From Rickettsia typhi (GTDB taxonomy: Bacteria > Pseudomonadota > Alphaproteobacteria > Rickettsiales > Deianiraeaceae): a DNA stretch of 35,877 bases. This document shows, in pieces, positions 15,769 through 23,551 of the stretch; positions within the stretch are counted from its first letter, which is position 1, and every line of letters begins with the position of its first letter. Below the pieces are notes generated by a model. That model did not search any database. It worked only from the letters and a program-made list of their open reading frames with translations, and was not told the origin of the DNA. The stretch is from assembly GCA_945876965.1 (NCBI GenBank), contig CAMCQG010000011.1, forward strand, positions 1 to 35,877, given 5' to 3'. The translations under genes and the position numbers were made by a program.

Positions 15769-16561
15769 AGTTTTGCATTCCCTTATTTAGCTCCATAATC
15801 AATTCTTGTTTGCTCAAACTTCTCACCCCTGCCGTACTGTTGACAATATTTGAAAAATCGGTATTTTGCAAAACGGTTTTTATCTTTTCAAGCATATCAT
15901 CATTTTTTGCCCTACAAAAGTAAGTGCTATTTGCATTATAATTCAGCCCATCTAATATTTTACCGGCTCTTCCGCCAACTCTACGAATTGCAAATTGCGC
16001 ATCATCTTTGGTTACAAAATCTATAATATCGTTTTTTATAACAGGCTTCTCTCTGACAAAATCTTTTTTTTGCCAAATCTGAAAACAACAAGGAACCGAA
16101 TATTTATCTCCATTATAAACAAAACTATCATCAGGAACATCGATATCATTTATTAAATGAAAATATTTATTTAACTTATTATGAACCGATATTTTACGAA
16201 ATGTTTTTGGCACAATAAATGCAATATAACAACCAAATTCTGCCGATTTATTAAAAAATTTTATAGCCAGATTAGAACAAGAACCAAAAGGCGGATTGCC
16301 AATTATTGTGGTATTTTTTTGATTATAATCTATTTTTTCTAAATCTAAAAAATTTTGTTTTATTATATTTTTACCTATCGGGTCTATATCGAATGCAATA
16401 AAATTATCTAAAAATTGCAAAAATACTCCACCTCCAGCAGATGGCTCAACAAATGTTTCTCTATTTTTTTTTGGTATAATTTTTAACGCTTTTTTTACAC
16501 AAAATTCTGCAACATTTGAGTTGGTAAAAAATTTATCTAAATTATTATCGCTATACAACAT
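15761..16561 (-). CDS. Putative adenine-specific DNA methyltransferase
   Basis: The ATG at 16561 gives 266 residues; an in-frame TTG at 16582 is less likely. The protein has the class I SAM-dependent fold: DKFFTNSNVAEFCVKKAL near 9-26, typical of N6-adenine methylases that begin with a D[KR]xxT-like helix, motif I VEPSAGGGVFL at 38-48 for SAM binding, FDID at 57-60, and the catalytic NPPF at 89-92. The NPPF motif indicates an exocyclic amine methylase, most likely N6-adenine. The target-recognition part would be the C-terminal half. With the nuclease gene downstream it would form a type II restriction-modification system, the methylase being made first. Recognition sequence cannot be read. 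It follows a 53-base gap after the dehydrogenase gene. Confidence 0.8.
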   Translation of the reverse strand: MLYSDNNLDKFFTNSNVAEFCVKKALKIIPKKNRETFVEPSAGGGVFLQFLDNFIAFDIDPIGKNIIKQNFLDLEKIDYNQKNTTIIGNPPFGSCSNLAIKFFNKSAEFGCYIAFIVPKTFRKISVHNKLNKYFHLINDIDVPDDSFVYNGDKYSVPCCFQIWQKKDFVREKPVIKNDIIDFVTKDDAQFAIRRVGGRAGKILDGLNYNANSTYFCRAKNDDMLEKIKTVLQNTDFSNIVNSTAGVRSLSKQELIMELNKGMQNYV

Positions 16562-16614
16562 ATATACAAAATAAGATAACAAAATTATGTAATATAAAAA
16601 TTTATATGCAAGAA

Positions 16615-17244
16615 TTATATATGTAAAATTTCTGCCGTTATATGTTTACTCAAAATCAGATAATCTATTGCAGCCAAAACATCATCTTCTGTGGCATTAT
16701 TTTCACCTTTATCGTAAATATATCCAGGGCAAATTGCATTAACTCGTATTCTTGGGGCAAATTCCTTAGATAACATTTTTGTCATTTGCAGCATTGCATT
16801 TTTGCTAAATGCGTGAATAAATAATTTTGTATCAATTTTTTCTGCCAACGCATCAGATATATTAATAATGATTTTTCCATTGGTAATTTTTGCAAATTTT
16901 TGCGATAAAAATAAAGGATTTTTAACATGAATATTAAAACATTGCTCATAATTATTGGCCAACATATCTAAATATTTTGTTTTATCAAAAATTGATGCAT
17001 TATTTATTAAAATTGATAAATCACTAAAATCATTTGCAACTTGATCAAAAAAATCAATATCATTTGCAGTTAAATCGGCATAATATGCCTTGCATTTTAC
17101 CCCAAAAGATAAAATTTGTTCAATAATTTCTTTTTCATTGGAAGAAAAATAATGCAATGCAATATCGTATCCTTTTTTTGCAAAATGTATAGCCATTGCC
17201 CTGCCAAGCCCACTGGCTCCACCTGTTATTAATACGCTAGCCAT
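16615..17244 (-). CDS. Short-chain dehydrogenase/reductase with altered catalytic Tyr
   Basis: The 209-residue protein has a Rossmann-fold SDR pattern: TGGASGLGRA at 7-16 for the dinucleotide, NNAS for the adenine pocket, a Ser-containing strand IIINISDA, and a conserved ICPGYI near the nicotinamide. It resembles alphaproteobacterial SDRs related to FolM/PTR1 pteridine reductases. The canonical YxxxK active site reads HAFSK: the lysine is kept but the tyrosine four residues before it is histidine (CAC codon). It may therefore have altered or lost reductase activity. The start overlaps the lpxK stop by eight bases, suggesting coupling. It is shorter than most SDRs (about 240-250) through a shortened C-terminal substrate loop. 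Substrate unknown. Confidence 0.8.
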   Translation of the reverse strand: MASVLITGGASGLGRAMAIHFAKKGYDIALHYFSSNEKEIIEQILSFGVKCKAYYADLTANDIDFFDQVANDFSDLSILINNASIFDKTKYLDMLANNYEQCFNIHVKNPLFLSQKFAKITNGKIIINISDALAEKIDTKLFIHAFSKNAMLQMTKMLSKEFAPRIRVNAICPGYIYDKGENNATEDDVLAAIDYLILSKHITAEILHI

Positions 17245-18226
17245 TTATTATTTTTATTAAATTATCTTTGGAAATATTTATTTTTATTTTGATAATTTCT
17301 ATAGGAAAATTACCTATTAAGTCTTTAATTTTAACAAAATCTTTTTCAGTTGTCATCAAAATTAAATCATATTTTAGTGCCATTGTTTTAAGATTATTTA
17401 TATCATTTTTTGTATATACATAATGATCGGCAAATGTTTTATATTGTAAAATGTTATACCCCAAATCCTTTGCTGTTAAAAAAAATTTTTCATTGTTTGC
17501 AAGCCCAGAAAAAGCTAAGTATTTTTTATTTTTATCAGCATCAGATGTTGCCACTAATTTTGCTGAAACTAATTTATTTTTGTTAGCAAAATATTCTATA
17601 TATTTTTTAACTTTTTTTGTTGGCACAAAACTTGAATTATCTTCCACAATAAATACAAAATCTGAGAAAATTTTTGCAAGCCAACTAAATGTTCTCATAG
17701 GGCCTGCTGGCAAAATAAATTCATTACCAAAACCATATCTTTGACTTAAAATTGCAATTTTAATATCGTATTTTAAACTTTTATCCCAAAGATCATCATC
17801 GCAAATAACATAGTCATATTCTTCTATTAAATCAGGAATATCATATCTTTTGTTAACAACAAATACATCGCAAATATTTGCAAGCAACAATGGTTCATCG
17901 CCAGTTATGTCGGCAGTTAAATTTGCAGGATTTCCCTCTTTAATAAAGTGTTTTCTTTTGTTTTTTCTGCCATACCCAATTGTTAAAAAGCAACATTTAT
18001 ATCCCATTTTTTTCAATTCATCAGCAATCGAAATACAAGCTGGGGTTTTGCCACTGCCACCTGCAATAAAATTTCCAAGACAAATCACTTTTGGTTTTTT
18101 GAGGCTTTTGCGTTTAAATCCGCAATAATATACAGCAATAACAATTGATGCAAAAATAAATGAAAATGGTAACAATAAAAATAAAAATAGTGATTTTCTG
18201 TAAAAAAAAGATGGTGTTTTAATCAT
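17237..18226 (-). CDS. lpxK: Tetraacyldisaccharide 4'-kinase
   Basis: LpxK phosphorylates the 4' position of the tetraacyldisaccharide precursor to give lipid IVA, at the cytoplasmic face of the inner membrane. The 329-residue protein has an N-terminal membrane anchor (about 11-34), the Walker A loop GNFIAGGSGKTP at 51-62, GDEP at 109-112 with the region holding the catalytic acidic residue, FSGLANNEKF, FADHYVYT and TTEKDF. The usual DDGFQ motif is changed to DDDLW (143-147), which is worth checking but does not by itself argue against function. It overlaps the upstream lipoprotein stop by one base (TAATG) and the downstream dehydrogenase by eight. With lpxD it supports a complete lipid A pathway. 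Confidence 0.93.
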   Translation of the reverse strand: MIKTPSFFYRKSLFLFLLLPFSFIFASIVIAVYYCGFKRKSLKKPKVICLGNFIAGGSGKTPACISIADELKKMGYKCCFLTIGYGRKNKRKHFIKEGNPANLTADITGDEPLLLANICDVFVVNKRYDIPDLIEEYDYVICDDDLWDKSLKYDIKIAILSQRYGFGNEFILPAGPMRTFSWLAKIFSDFVFIVEDNSSFVPTKKVKKYIEYFANKNKLVSAKLVATSDADKNKKYLAFSGLANNEKFFLTAKDLGYNILQYKTFADHYVYTKNDINNLKTMALKYDLILMTTEKDFVKIKDLIGNFPIEIIKIKINISKDNLIKIING

Positions 18227-19020
18227 TATTTTTCTAAAATAACTGATTTATCATATCCTTTATTAACTAAATCTTTTTGAAAATTAATAGCCTCTGTGTG
18301 TGTCGGTATCGGACCAATAACAAGTTGATAATTATCATTATTCTTATTTTTTTCTATGGCAATAATGTAATTACTTATTGGTTTTATATCCTTAATTTTA
18401 TCACTAATTGATAAAATTGATTCAGGTTCTGTAATCTTAATAAAAAATAAATTATGACTATTTTCTATTTTATTTACAGGAATCGGTTGAACAATTATTT
18501 TAGCAGCCTCTTTAAAAGATGGATTATTTTTTATCTTTGGTTTATCAATTTTTTTAATTTTTTCTTTAAAAACCGGAGAAACTTTTATTTTAGGTTTATC
18601 AATTTTTTTAATTGGTTTTGGAGTTATAATTTTTTTAGGCTTATATTCGTTCTTTGTCATAAGATTTTGTTTATCTAACAAAATTTCTTTTGTTTTTACA
18701 GCATAGTGACTCTCATTTAAATTAATATCAGATATTGGAACAAAATGAGTTGGCATATGTTTTGCATTATCAACAGCATCGCTAACAATATTTTGCACAA
18801 CTGGGCTAGTTTCAACCTTACCTGTGCTATAATATTTTTCACCAAAATCATCTGTTTTATAATGATTAGGCGATTTATTAATTTGCTCTATCATCTGACG
18901 ATTGTATAAGGGCATTTTACGCTCAGAATTAATAATCTTTCCTTGTCTATTTATCAATCTAATTTTATCATTATTGCAACCAGCAATAAACAATAATAAC
19001 CAAACTAAAAAATATCCCAT
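18226..19020 (-). CDS. SPOR-domain lipoprotein
   Basis: The 264-residue product has a lipoprotein signal peptide with the lipobox FIAGC, lipidated C15. A long Lys/Pro-rich, low-complexity linker follows (about 30-185) with an internal repeat: IKKIDKPKIK occurs twice in slightly varied form. The C-terminal ~70 residues (about 190-262) look like a SPOR domain, with FFIKI, a variable loop, YQLVIGPI and AINFQKDLVNKGY. SPOR domains bind denuded glycan strands of septal peptidoglycan, so this protein may span from a membrane to the wall at division sites; DedD and RlpA are functional analogues. It lies between pyrH (six bases away) and lpxK (one-base overlap). The SPOR call rests on pattern, not alignment. 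Confidence 0.75.
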   Translation of the reverse strand: MGYFLVWLLLFIAGCNNDKIRLINRQGKIINSERKMPLYNRQMIEQINKSPNHYKTDDFGEKYYSTGKVETSPVVQNIVSDAVDNAKHMPTHFVPISDINLNESHYAVKTKEILLDKQNLMTKNEYKPKKIITPKPIKKIDKPKIKVSPVFKEKIKKIDKPKIKNNPSFKEAAKIIVQPIPVNKIENSHNLFFIKITEPESILSISDKIKDIKPISNYIIAIEKNKNNDNYQLVIGPIPTHTEAINFQKDLVNKGYDKSVILEK

Positions 19021-19026
19021 AGATAA

Positions 19027-19746
19027 TTATTTAGTTAAAATTGTGCTAAAAGATTGCCTCTCATCAAAAACATTACAAAGTGGGGTAAGTGCATCCTTTA
19101 TTGAAAAAACAACAATTGGAATATTATTATCTTTTGCAAGAGAAATTGCCGAAGTGTCCATAAATTTTAATTCTTTGCTTAATACATCAAGATGTGAAAT
19201 TGTATTAAATTTTGTAGCTGTTTCATCTTTTTTTGGATCTGCAGAATATACCCCATCAACACTCGTTCCTTTAAATATTGCATCACATTCCATTTCAACC
19301 GCTCTTAATGTAGCCGCTGTATCTGTTGTAAAATAAGGATTTCCAGTGCCTGCTGCAAAAATTACAATACGCTTTTTTTCTAAATGACGCAATGCCCTGC
19401 GATGAACATATGGCTCGCAAATTGCTTTCATTGATATTGCAGACATAACTCTCGCTGCGACGCCTGCTTGTTTTTCTAAAATATTTTGCATAGCAATTGC
19501 ATTCATAACAGTTGCAAGCATTCCAATATGGTCACCAGTTGTGCGACTAAGGCCAAGTTCTGCCAAAGTTGCACCACGAGATATATTTCCTCCTCCAACA
19601 ACCATACAAACTTCAATACCTCTATCAACAATCATTTTTATATCTTTGGCAATTTTTAGCATAGTTTCAAAATCATGACCAAAACCATGCTCACCCATCA
19701 ATGCCTCGCCTGATATTTTATAAACAATTCGTTTATAAGGTAACAT
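19027..19746 (-). CDS. pyrH: Uridylate kinase
   Basis: PyrH phosphorylates UMP to UDP, the first committed step to UTP and CTP, and is an essential cytoplasmic enzyme of the amino acid kinase family. The 239-residue length is typical. K10-ISGEAL begins the nucleotide site, GGGNISRG lies at 51-58, and [15 protein letters not shown] at 131-145 is the hallmark UMP/ATP-binding stretch; VDGVYSADP is also present. Bacterial pyrH usually sits in the rpsB-tsf-pyrH-frr cluster. Here it follows typA by 17 bases and precedes a SPOR lipoprotein, so that cluster has been broken up. Confidence 0.97.
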   Translation of the reverse strand: MLPYKRIVYKISGEALMGEHGFGHDFETMLKIAKDIKMIVDRGIEVCMVVGGGNISRGATLAELGLSRTTGDHIGMLATVMNAIAMQNILEKQAGVAARVMSAISMKAICEPYVHRRALRHLEKKRIVIFAAGTGNPYFTTDTAATLRAVEMECDAIFKGTSVDGVYSADPKKDETATKFNTISHLDVLSKELKFMDTSAISLAKDNNIPIVVFSIKDALTPLCNVFDERQSFSTILTK

Positions 19747-19763
19747 ATGTATATTAAATAAAA

Positions 19764-21611
19764 TTATTCAGAGATAATCATATCTTTTTTACTGCGTCCA
19801 TATTTTTTACGATCATTTGGATCCAAATAAACTTTTCTCATTCTCAAAAAGTGTGGAGTCACCTCAATCATTTCATCTTCGGCAATATAAGATATCATTT
19901 GCTCCAAAGTCAATGCTCTTGGCGTAATTAATCTAACAGCCTCATCTGTTCCTGATGCACGCACATTTGTTAATTGCTTACCTTTTGTAATATTTATTTC
20001 TAAATCATTATCACGATTATGCTCACCAACAATCATACCAACATATACTTTATCTTGTGGAGATATAAACATTGTTCCGCGATCCTGCAAATTAAATATT
20101 GCATATGCAACAGCTTCTCCGTCGGTTGTAGAAAGTAAAACACCATTACGATAATGCTCAATTTCTCCTTTAAACGGTTGATAGCCCATAAATACACTAT
20201 TTAACACACCTGTTCCACGAGTATCATTTAAAAATTCATTACGATACCCAATAAGTCCACGAGATGGAATATGAAACACAATACGAGTTTTGCCACCAGC
20301 AGATTCACGCATATCTTGCATTTCTCCTTTACGAATACCAAGCTTTTTAACAACAGCACCAGAATACTCACTGTCAACATCAATAACAGTTTCTTCAATT
20401 GGTTCTAAAACTTTACCAGTTTCTTTATCTTTTTTAAAAATTACACGAGGTCTTCCAACAGACATTTCAAAACCTTCACGACGCATTGTTTCTATAATTA
20501 CACCCAACTGTAATTCACCGCGTCCGCTCAATTCAAAACCATTTTTACTTGGAGATTCCTCAACTTTAATAGCAACATTATATTCTGCTTCTTTGTATAA
20601 TCTGTCTTGCAAAACAGTTGATGTCAATTTATTACCATCTTGTCCGCTAAGTGGAGATGTATTAACGCTCAAAGTAATCGAAATTGTAGGTGGATCAATA
20701 GGTTGCGATTGCAATGGCACAGTAATTTCGTCAGCACAAATTGTGTCACCAACAGATGCTTTTGTAATACCTGCAATCATAACAATATCTCCTGTAACAG
20801 CCTGTTCAACAGAAACACGAGTAACGCCATTAAATGTAAATAATTTTGTAATTCTGCCTCTTTCAACAATTCCGCCTTCACGATTTAAAACCTTAATTGT
20901 GCTATTAACTTTTGCAGTTCCACTATATATTTTACCAACAAGCATACGACCAACAAATGGATCAGAATCTAACAATGTTCCCAAGAATGTAAAACCACTA
21001 GCAGCATCTCCTTTTGGATGCCCAACATGAGCTAATATTTTATTGAATAAAGGCTGTAAATCCTTTGATTCATCAGCTAATTCTAATTTTGCATAACCAC
21101 TTCTACCTGATGCATAAATAATAGGAAAATCAAGTTGTTCATCGTTTGCATCAAGAGTGCAAAACAAGTCAAATACTTCATTAACAACTTCTTCGCATCT
21201 TGCTTCTGGTTTATCAATTTTATTAATAATAACAATTGGTTTTAAACCTAATTTTAATGCCTTAGAAAGCACAAATTTTGTTTGAGGCATAACACCTTCA
21301 TAACTATCAACCAATAACAAAACACTATCAACCATCGATAATATTCTTTCTACTTCTCCACCAAAATCGGCATGTCCCGGTGTATCAATAATATTAACTT
21401 TCATATCACCGATTTTAATCGATGTACATTTTGCCATGATTGTAATTCCGCGTTCTTTTTCTAAGTCACCACTGTCCATCACACAAACATCAACTTGTTG
21501 ATTATCTCTAAAAGTTCCGCTTTGTTGCAACATAGAGTCTATTATTGTTGTTTTACCATGATCCACATGGGCAATAATTGCAATATTTCTAATTTGTTCT
21601 GTTGCGTACAT
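19764..21611 (-). CDS. typA: Ribosome-associated GTPase TypA/BipA
   Basis: TypA/BipA is a translational GTPase related to EF-G and LepA that binds 70S ribosomes and aids assembly and stress or cold adaptation. The 615-residue protein is full length. The G domain is intact: AHVDHGKTT at 14-22, RGITI in switch I at 54-58, DTPGH at 76-80 and NKID at 130-133. Then come domain II, the domain III/V-like parts ([26 protein letters not shown]) and the BipA-specific C-terminal domain ending in [20 protein letters not shown]. It is the first gene of the minus-strand block and diverges from gltA across about 140 bases. Confidence 0.97.
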   Translation of the reverse strand: MYATEQIRNIAIIAHVDHGKTTIIDSMLQQSGTFRDNQQVDVCVMDSGDLEKERGITIMAKCTSIKIGDMKVNIIDTPGHADFGGEVERILSMVDSVLLLVDSYEGVMPQTKFVLSKALKLGLKPIVIINKIDKPEARCEEVVNEVFDLFCTLDANDEQLDFPIIYASGRSGYAKLELADESKDLQPLFNKILAHVGHPKGDAASGFTFLGTLLDSDPFVGRMLVGKIYSGTAKVNSTIKVLNREGGIVERGRITKLFTFNGVTRVSVEQAVTGDIVMIAGITKASVGDTICADEITVPLQSQPIDPPTISITLSVNTSPLSGQDGNKLTSTVLQDRLYKEAEYNVAIKVEESPSKNGFELSGRGELQLGVIIETMRREGFEMSVGRPRVIFKKDKETGKVLEPIEETVIDVDSEYSGAVVKKLGIRKGEMQDMRESAGGKTRIVFHIPSRGLIGYRNEFLNDTRGTGVLNSVFMGYQPFKGEIEHYRNGVLLSTTDGEAVAYAIFNLQDRGTMFISPQDKVYVGMIVGEHNRDNDLEINITKGKQLTNVRASGTDEAVRLITPRALTLEQMISYIAEDEMIEVTPHFLRMRKVYLDPNDRKKYGRSKKDMIISE

Positions 21612-21700
21612 ATTTTTAATGTTTATATTAATTAATCAGTTTTTGAAATACTTATTTTAATAAGCAAGAATTATTTATTTTCAAATAATTATTAATTTTA

Positions 21701-21740
21701 TTGACAATAAATTATTTGTAAATTTTTGATAATTTATAAT
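21701..21740 (+). promoter_or_regulatory. Possible gltA promoter elements
   Basis: A perfect TTGACA lies at 21701-21706 and a perfect TATAAT at 21735-21740, with 28 bases between, too many for one sigma70 promoter. GATAAT at 21728-21733 is the closest -10 to the TTGACA, with 21-base spacing. If TATAAT is used, transcription would start only a few bases before the gltA ATG. The promoter is probably in this interval, but its exact form is unresolved. Confidence 0.3.
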
Positions 21741-21754
21741 TTAGTTTGATGATA

Positions 21755-23053
21755 ATGAGCAACGATAATATTTCTGCAAAATTTGTATTTGAAAAAAATG
21801 GTATTACAAAAACAGTTGATTTACCTATATTAAAAGCTACAATTGGAGAAGATGCTTTTGATGTTAGCAAAGTTGCAAAAGAATGTGGATTATTTGCGTT
21901 TGACCCCGGATATATGGCAACAGCTTCTTGCAAATCAACCATTACATATATAGATGGTAATGCAGGTATTTTGATGCACAGAGGATATGATATAGCTTAT
22001 TTAGTTGCTAATAAAAGCTATTTAGAAGTTGCATATTTATTGATTTTTGATAAATTTCCAACTGTTGATGAATTGGCATTATTTCAGTCAAAAGTTATTG
22101 ATAGTATGCAAATTGCAATTGATAAAATTGCGGATGTTTTATCTGGTTTTGATAAAAATTCTCATCCAATGGGAATGTTGATTGCGGCAACAGCAAGGCT
22201 TGCAGTTGATTGCGATAAAGATTATAATATTGCCGATAGAAACAAAAAAATGGAACAAATTAATGAACATGCAATTTTGGCAATTGGAAAGATTGCTGCA
22301 TTGGTTGCATCGATTAATAGATTTTCTAATGGTAAAAAATTAATTAATGCTAGAAAAGATTTAGATTTTAGTGAGAATTTTTTGTATTTATCGTTTGCAG
22401 AAGATGGTGATATAACCTATAAACCATCGCAAAATATAACAAATGCAATGGATAAATTATTTATTTTACATGCTGATCACGAGCAAAATGCTTCTACTTC
22501 GGCAGTTCGCGCAGTTGGTAGCACGGGTGTTAATATGTTTGCTTCGATTATTGGGGGAATTTCGGCACTTTGGGGCCCTTTACACGGTGGTGCAAACGAA
22601 GAAGTTATCAAAATGATTGCAGAGATTGGGTCTGTTGAAAATATTGATAATTACATCAAAAAAGCCGAAACTGGCGAGGTTAAATTGATGGGATTTGGGC
22701 ACAGAATTTATAAGAATAACGACCCGCGTGCAACAGTTATAAAGGAATATTGCGATAAAGTTCTATTAGAAAACAAAAATGAAAAAATAGCAAATATGCT
22801 AAAAATTGCCCAAACAATCGAGGCAAAAGCATTGCAAGAAGAATATTTTATCAAGCGTAAATTGTTTCCAAATGTAGATTTTTATTCTGGAATAATTTAT
22901 AGTGCAATTGGAATTCCAGCGTCAATGTTCACACCAATTTTTGCCGTCGCTCGCACCTCTGGCTGGGTTAGCCAGTGGAAAGAAATGTTGCTTAGCGACG
23001 ACTTTAAAATTAGCAGACCAAGACAGCTTTATGTTGGCAATGTTACAGATTAA
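21755..23053 (+). CDS. gltA: Citrate synthase
   Basis: GltA condenses acetyl-CoA and oxaloacetate to citrate, the entry step of the TCA cycle. I chose the ATG at 21755, giving 432 residues; an ATG at 21749 or TTG at 21746 would add only two or three residues. It is a type II (hexameric, Gram-negative) citrate synthase with the segment FDPGYMATASCKSTITYID typical of alphaproteobacterial and rickettsial enzymes. The catalytic residues are intact: H242 in LHADHEQNAS, H277 in GPLHGG and D375 in FPNVDFYSG; H316 in GFGHRIY and R397-equivalent sites near the C-terminus also fit. It lies alone on the plus strand, flanked by minus-strand genes. Because gltA is widely used to type rickettsiae, this sequence is useful for placing the organism. 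Confidence 0.97.
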   Translation: MSNDNISAKFVFEKNGITKTVDLPILKATIGEDAFDVSKVAKECGLFAFDPGYMATASCKSTITYIDGNAGILMHRGYDIAYLVANKSYLEVAYLLIFDKFPTVDELALFQSKVIDSMQIAIDKIADVLSGFDKNSHPMGMLIAATARLAVDCDKDYNIADRNKKMEQINEHAILAIGKIAALVASINRFSNGKKLINARKDLDFSENFLYLSFAEDGDITYKPSQNITNAMDKLFILHADHEQNASTSAVRAVGSTGVNMFASIIGGISALWGPLHGGANEEVIKMIAEIGSVENIDNYIKKAETGEVKLMGFGHRIYKNNDPRATVIKEYCDKVLLENKNEKIANMLKIAQTIEAKALQEEYFIKRKLFPNVDFYSGIIYSAIGIPASMFTPIFAVARTSGWVSQWKEMLLSDDFKISRPRQLYVGNVTD

Positions 23054-23056
23054 TTC

Positions 23057-23530
23057 TTAAAAATAAAATTGTCGTATTGCAAGTCCAGGCCCGCTAGAGG
23101 CACTTCTTATACCTTCCTTAGCCTTATTACTAACGTAATTAATCCCCCATGCATTTTTTGGTTCTGTTTGCTGTCTAGCTAAATTGGTATTAGATGACTT
23201 TGTACGATTTCCAGGGCGTGAAGTAAATACAGAATTTTTTTCATAATATGAATAATATGTTTGTTTGCCATCTACCCCTTTAATATGCACAATATTAGGT
23301 TCTGTACTTTGATCCCATCCTTTTTTCTTTGCCTTATTAGTAGCCAAATTATGTTGCTGTTTTGATAATTCTTTTCTTTCAAATTGTAAAGGTTCTGGAA
23401 ATGTTGGTAAAGGTTCTGGAAATGTATTTAAATCTTCAAAACCTTCAACTTTTAAACCTTCAACATCTTCAACTTTTAAACCTTCAACATCTTCAACTTC
23501 AAAACCTTCAACATCTTTAAAATCTTTATC
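23057..23530 (-). pseudogene. Start-less open frame, probable detached C-terminus of the upstream gene
   Basis: Reading leftwards from 23530, 157 sense codons run without any ATG or GTG; the only start-type codon is a TTG at 23347, in the middle. The frame is the same as that of the large gene at 23552-25486 and is separated from it by just two in-frame TAA codons (23552-23554 and 23531-23533) with six codons between. The N-terminal part is repetitive and acidic (DVEGLKVE units, then TFPEPLP twice). The rest is polar with Gly, Ser and aromatic residues (KQTYYSYYEKNSVF), ending in RQFYF. The simplest reading is that it was once the C-terminus of the large protein, cut off by nonsense mutations. 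Alternatives are stop readthrough, a sequencing error, or a short gene starting at the TTG. Confidence 0.6.
23390..23520. repeat. Short tandem repeats (24-base and 21-base units)
   Basis: Between about 23438 and 23520, units like AAACCTTCAACATCTTCAAC recur with a 24-base period, encoding DVEGLKVE and variants on the minus strand. From about 23390 to 23425, a 21-base unit around AAAGGTTCTGGAAATG occurs twice, encoding TFPEPLP. They lie in the start-less open frame. Confidence 0.85.
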
Positions 23531-23551
23531 TTATGAATCTTCCGCAATTGA

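Noticed and set aside
20290..21030. A long plus-strand open frame opposite typA (246 codons)
   Set aside because: It is the antisense shadow of a strongly conserved GTPase gene, with Ser/Pro/Leu-rich sequence of no recognisable family.
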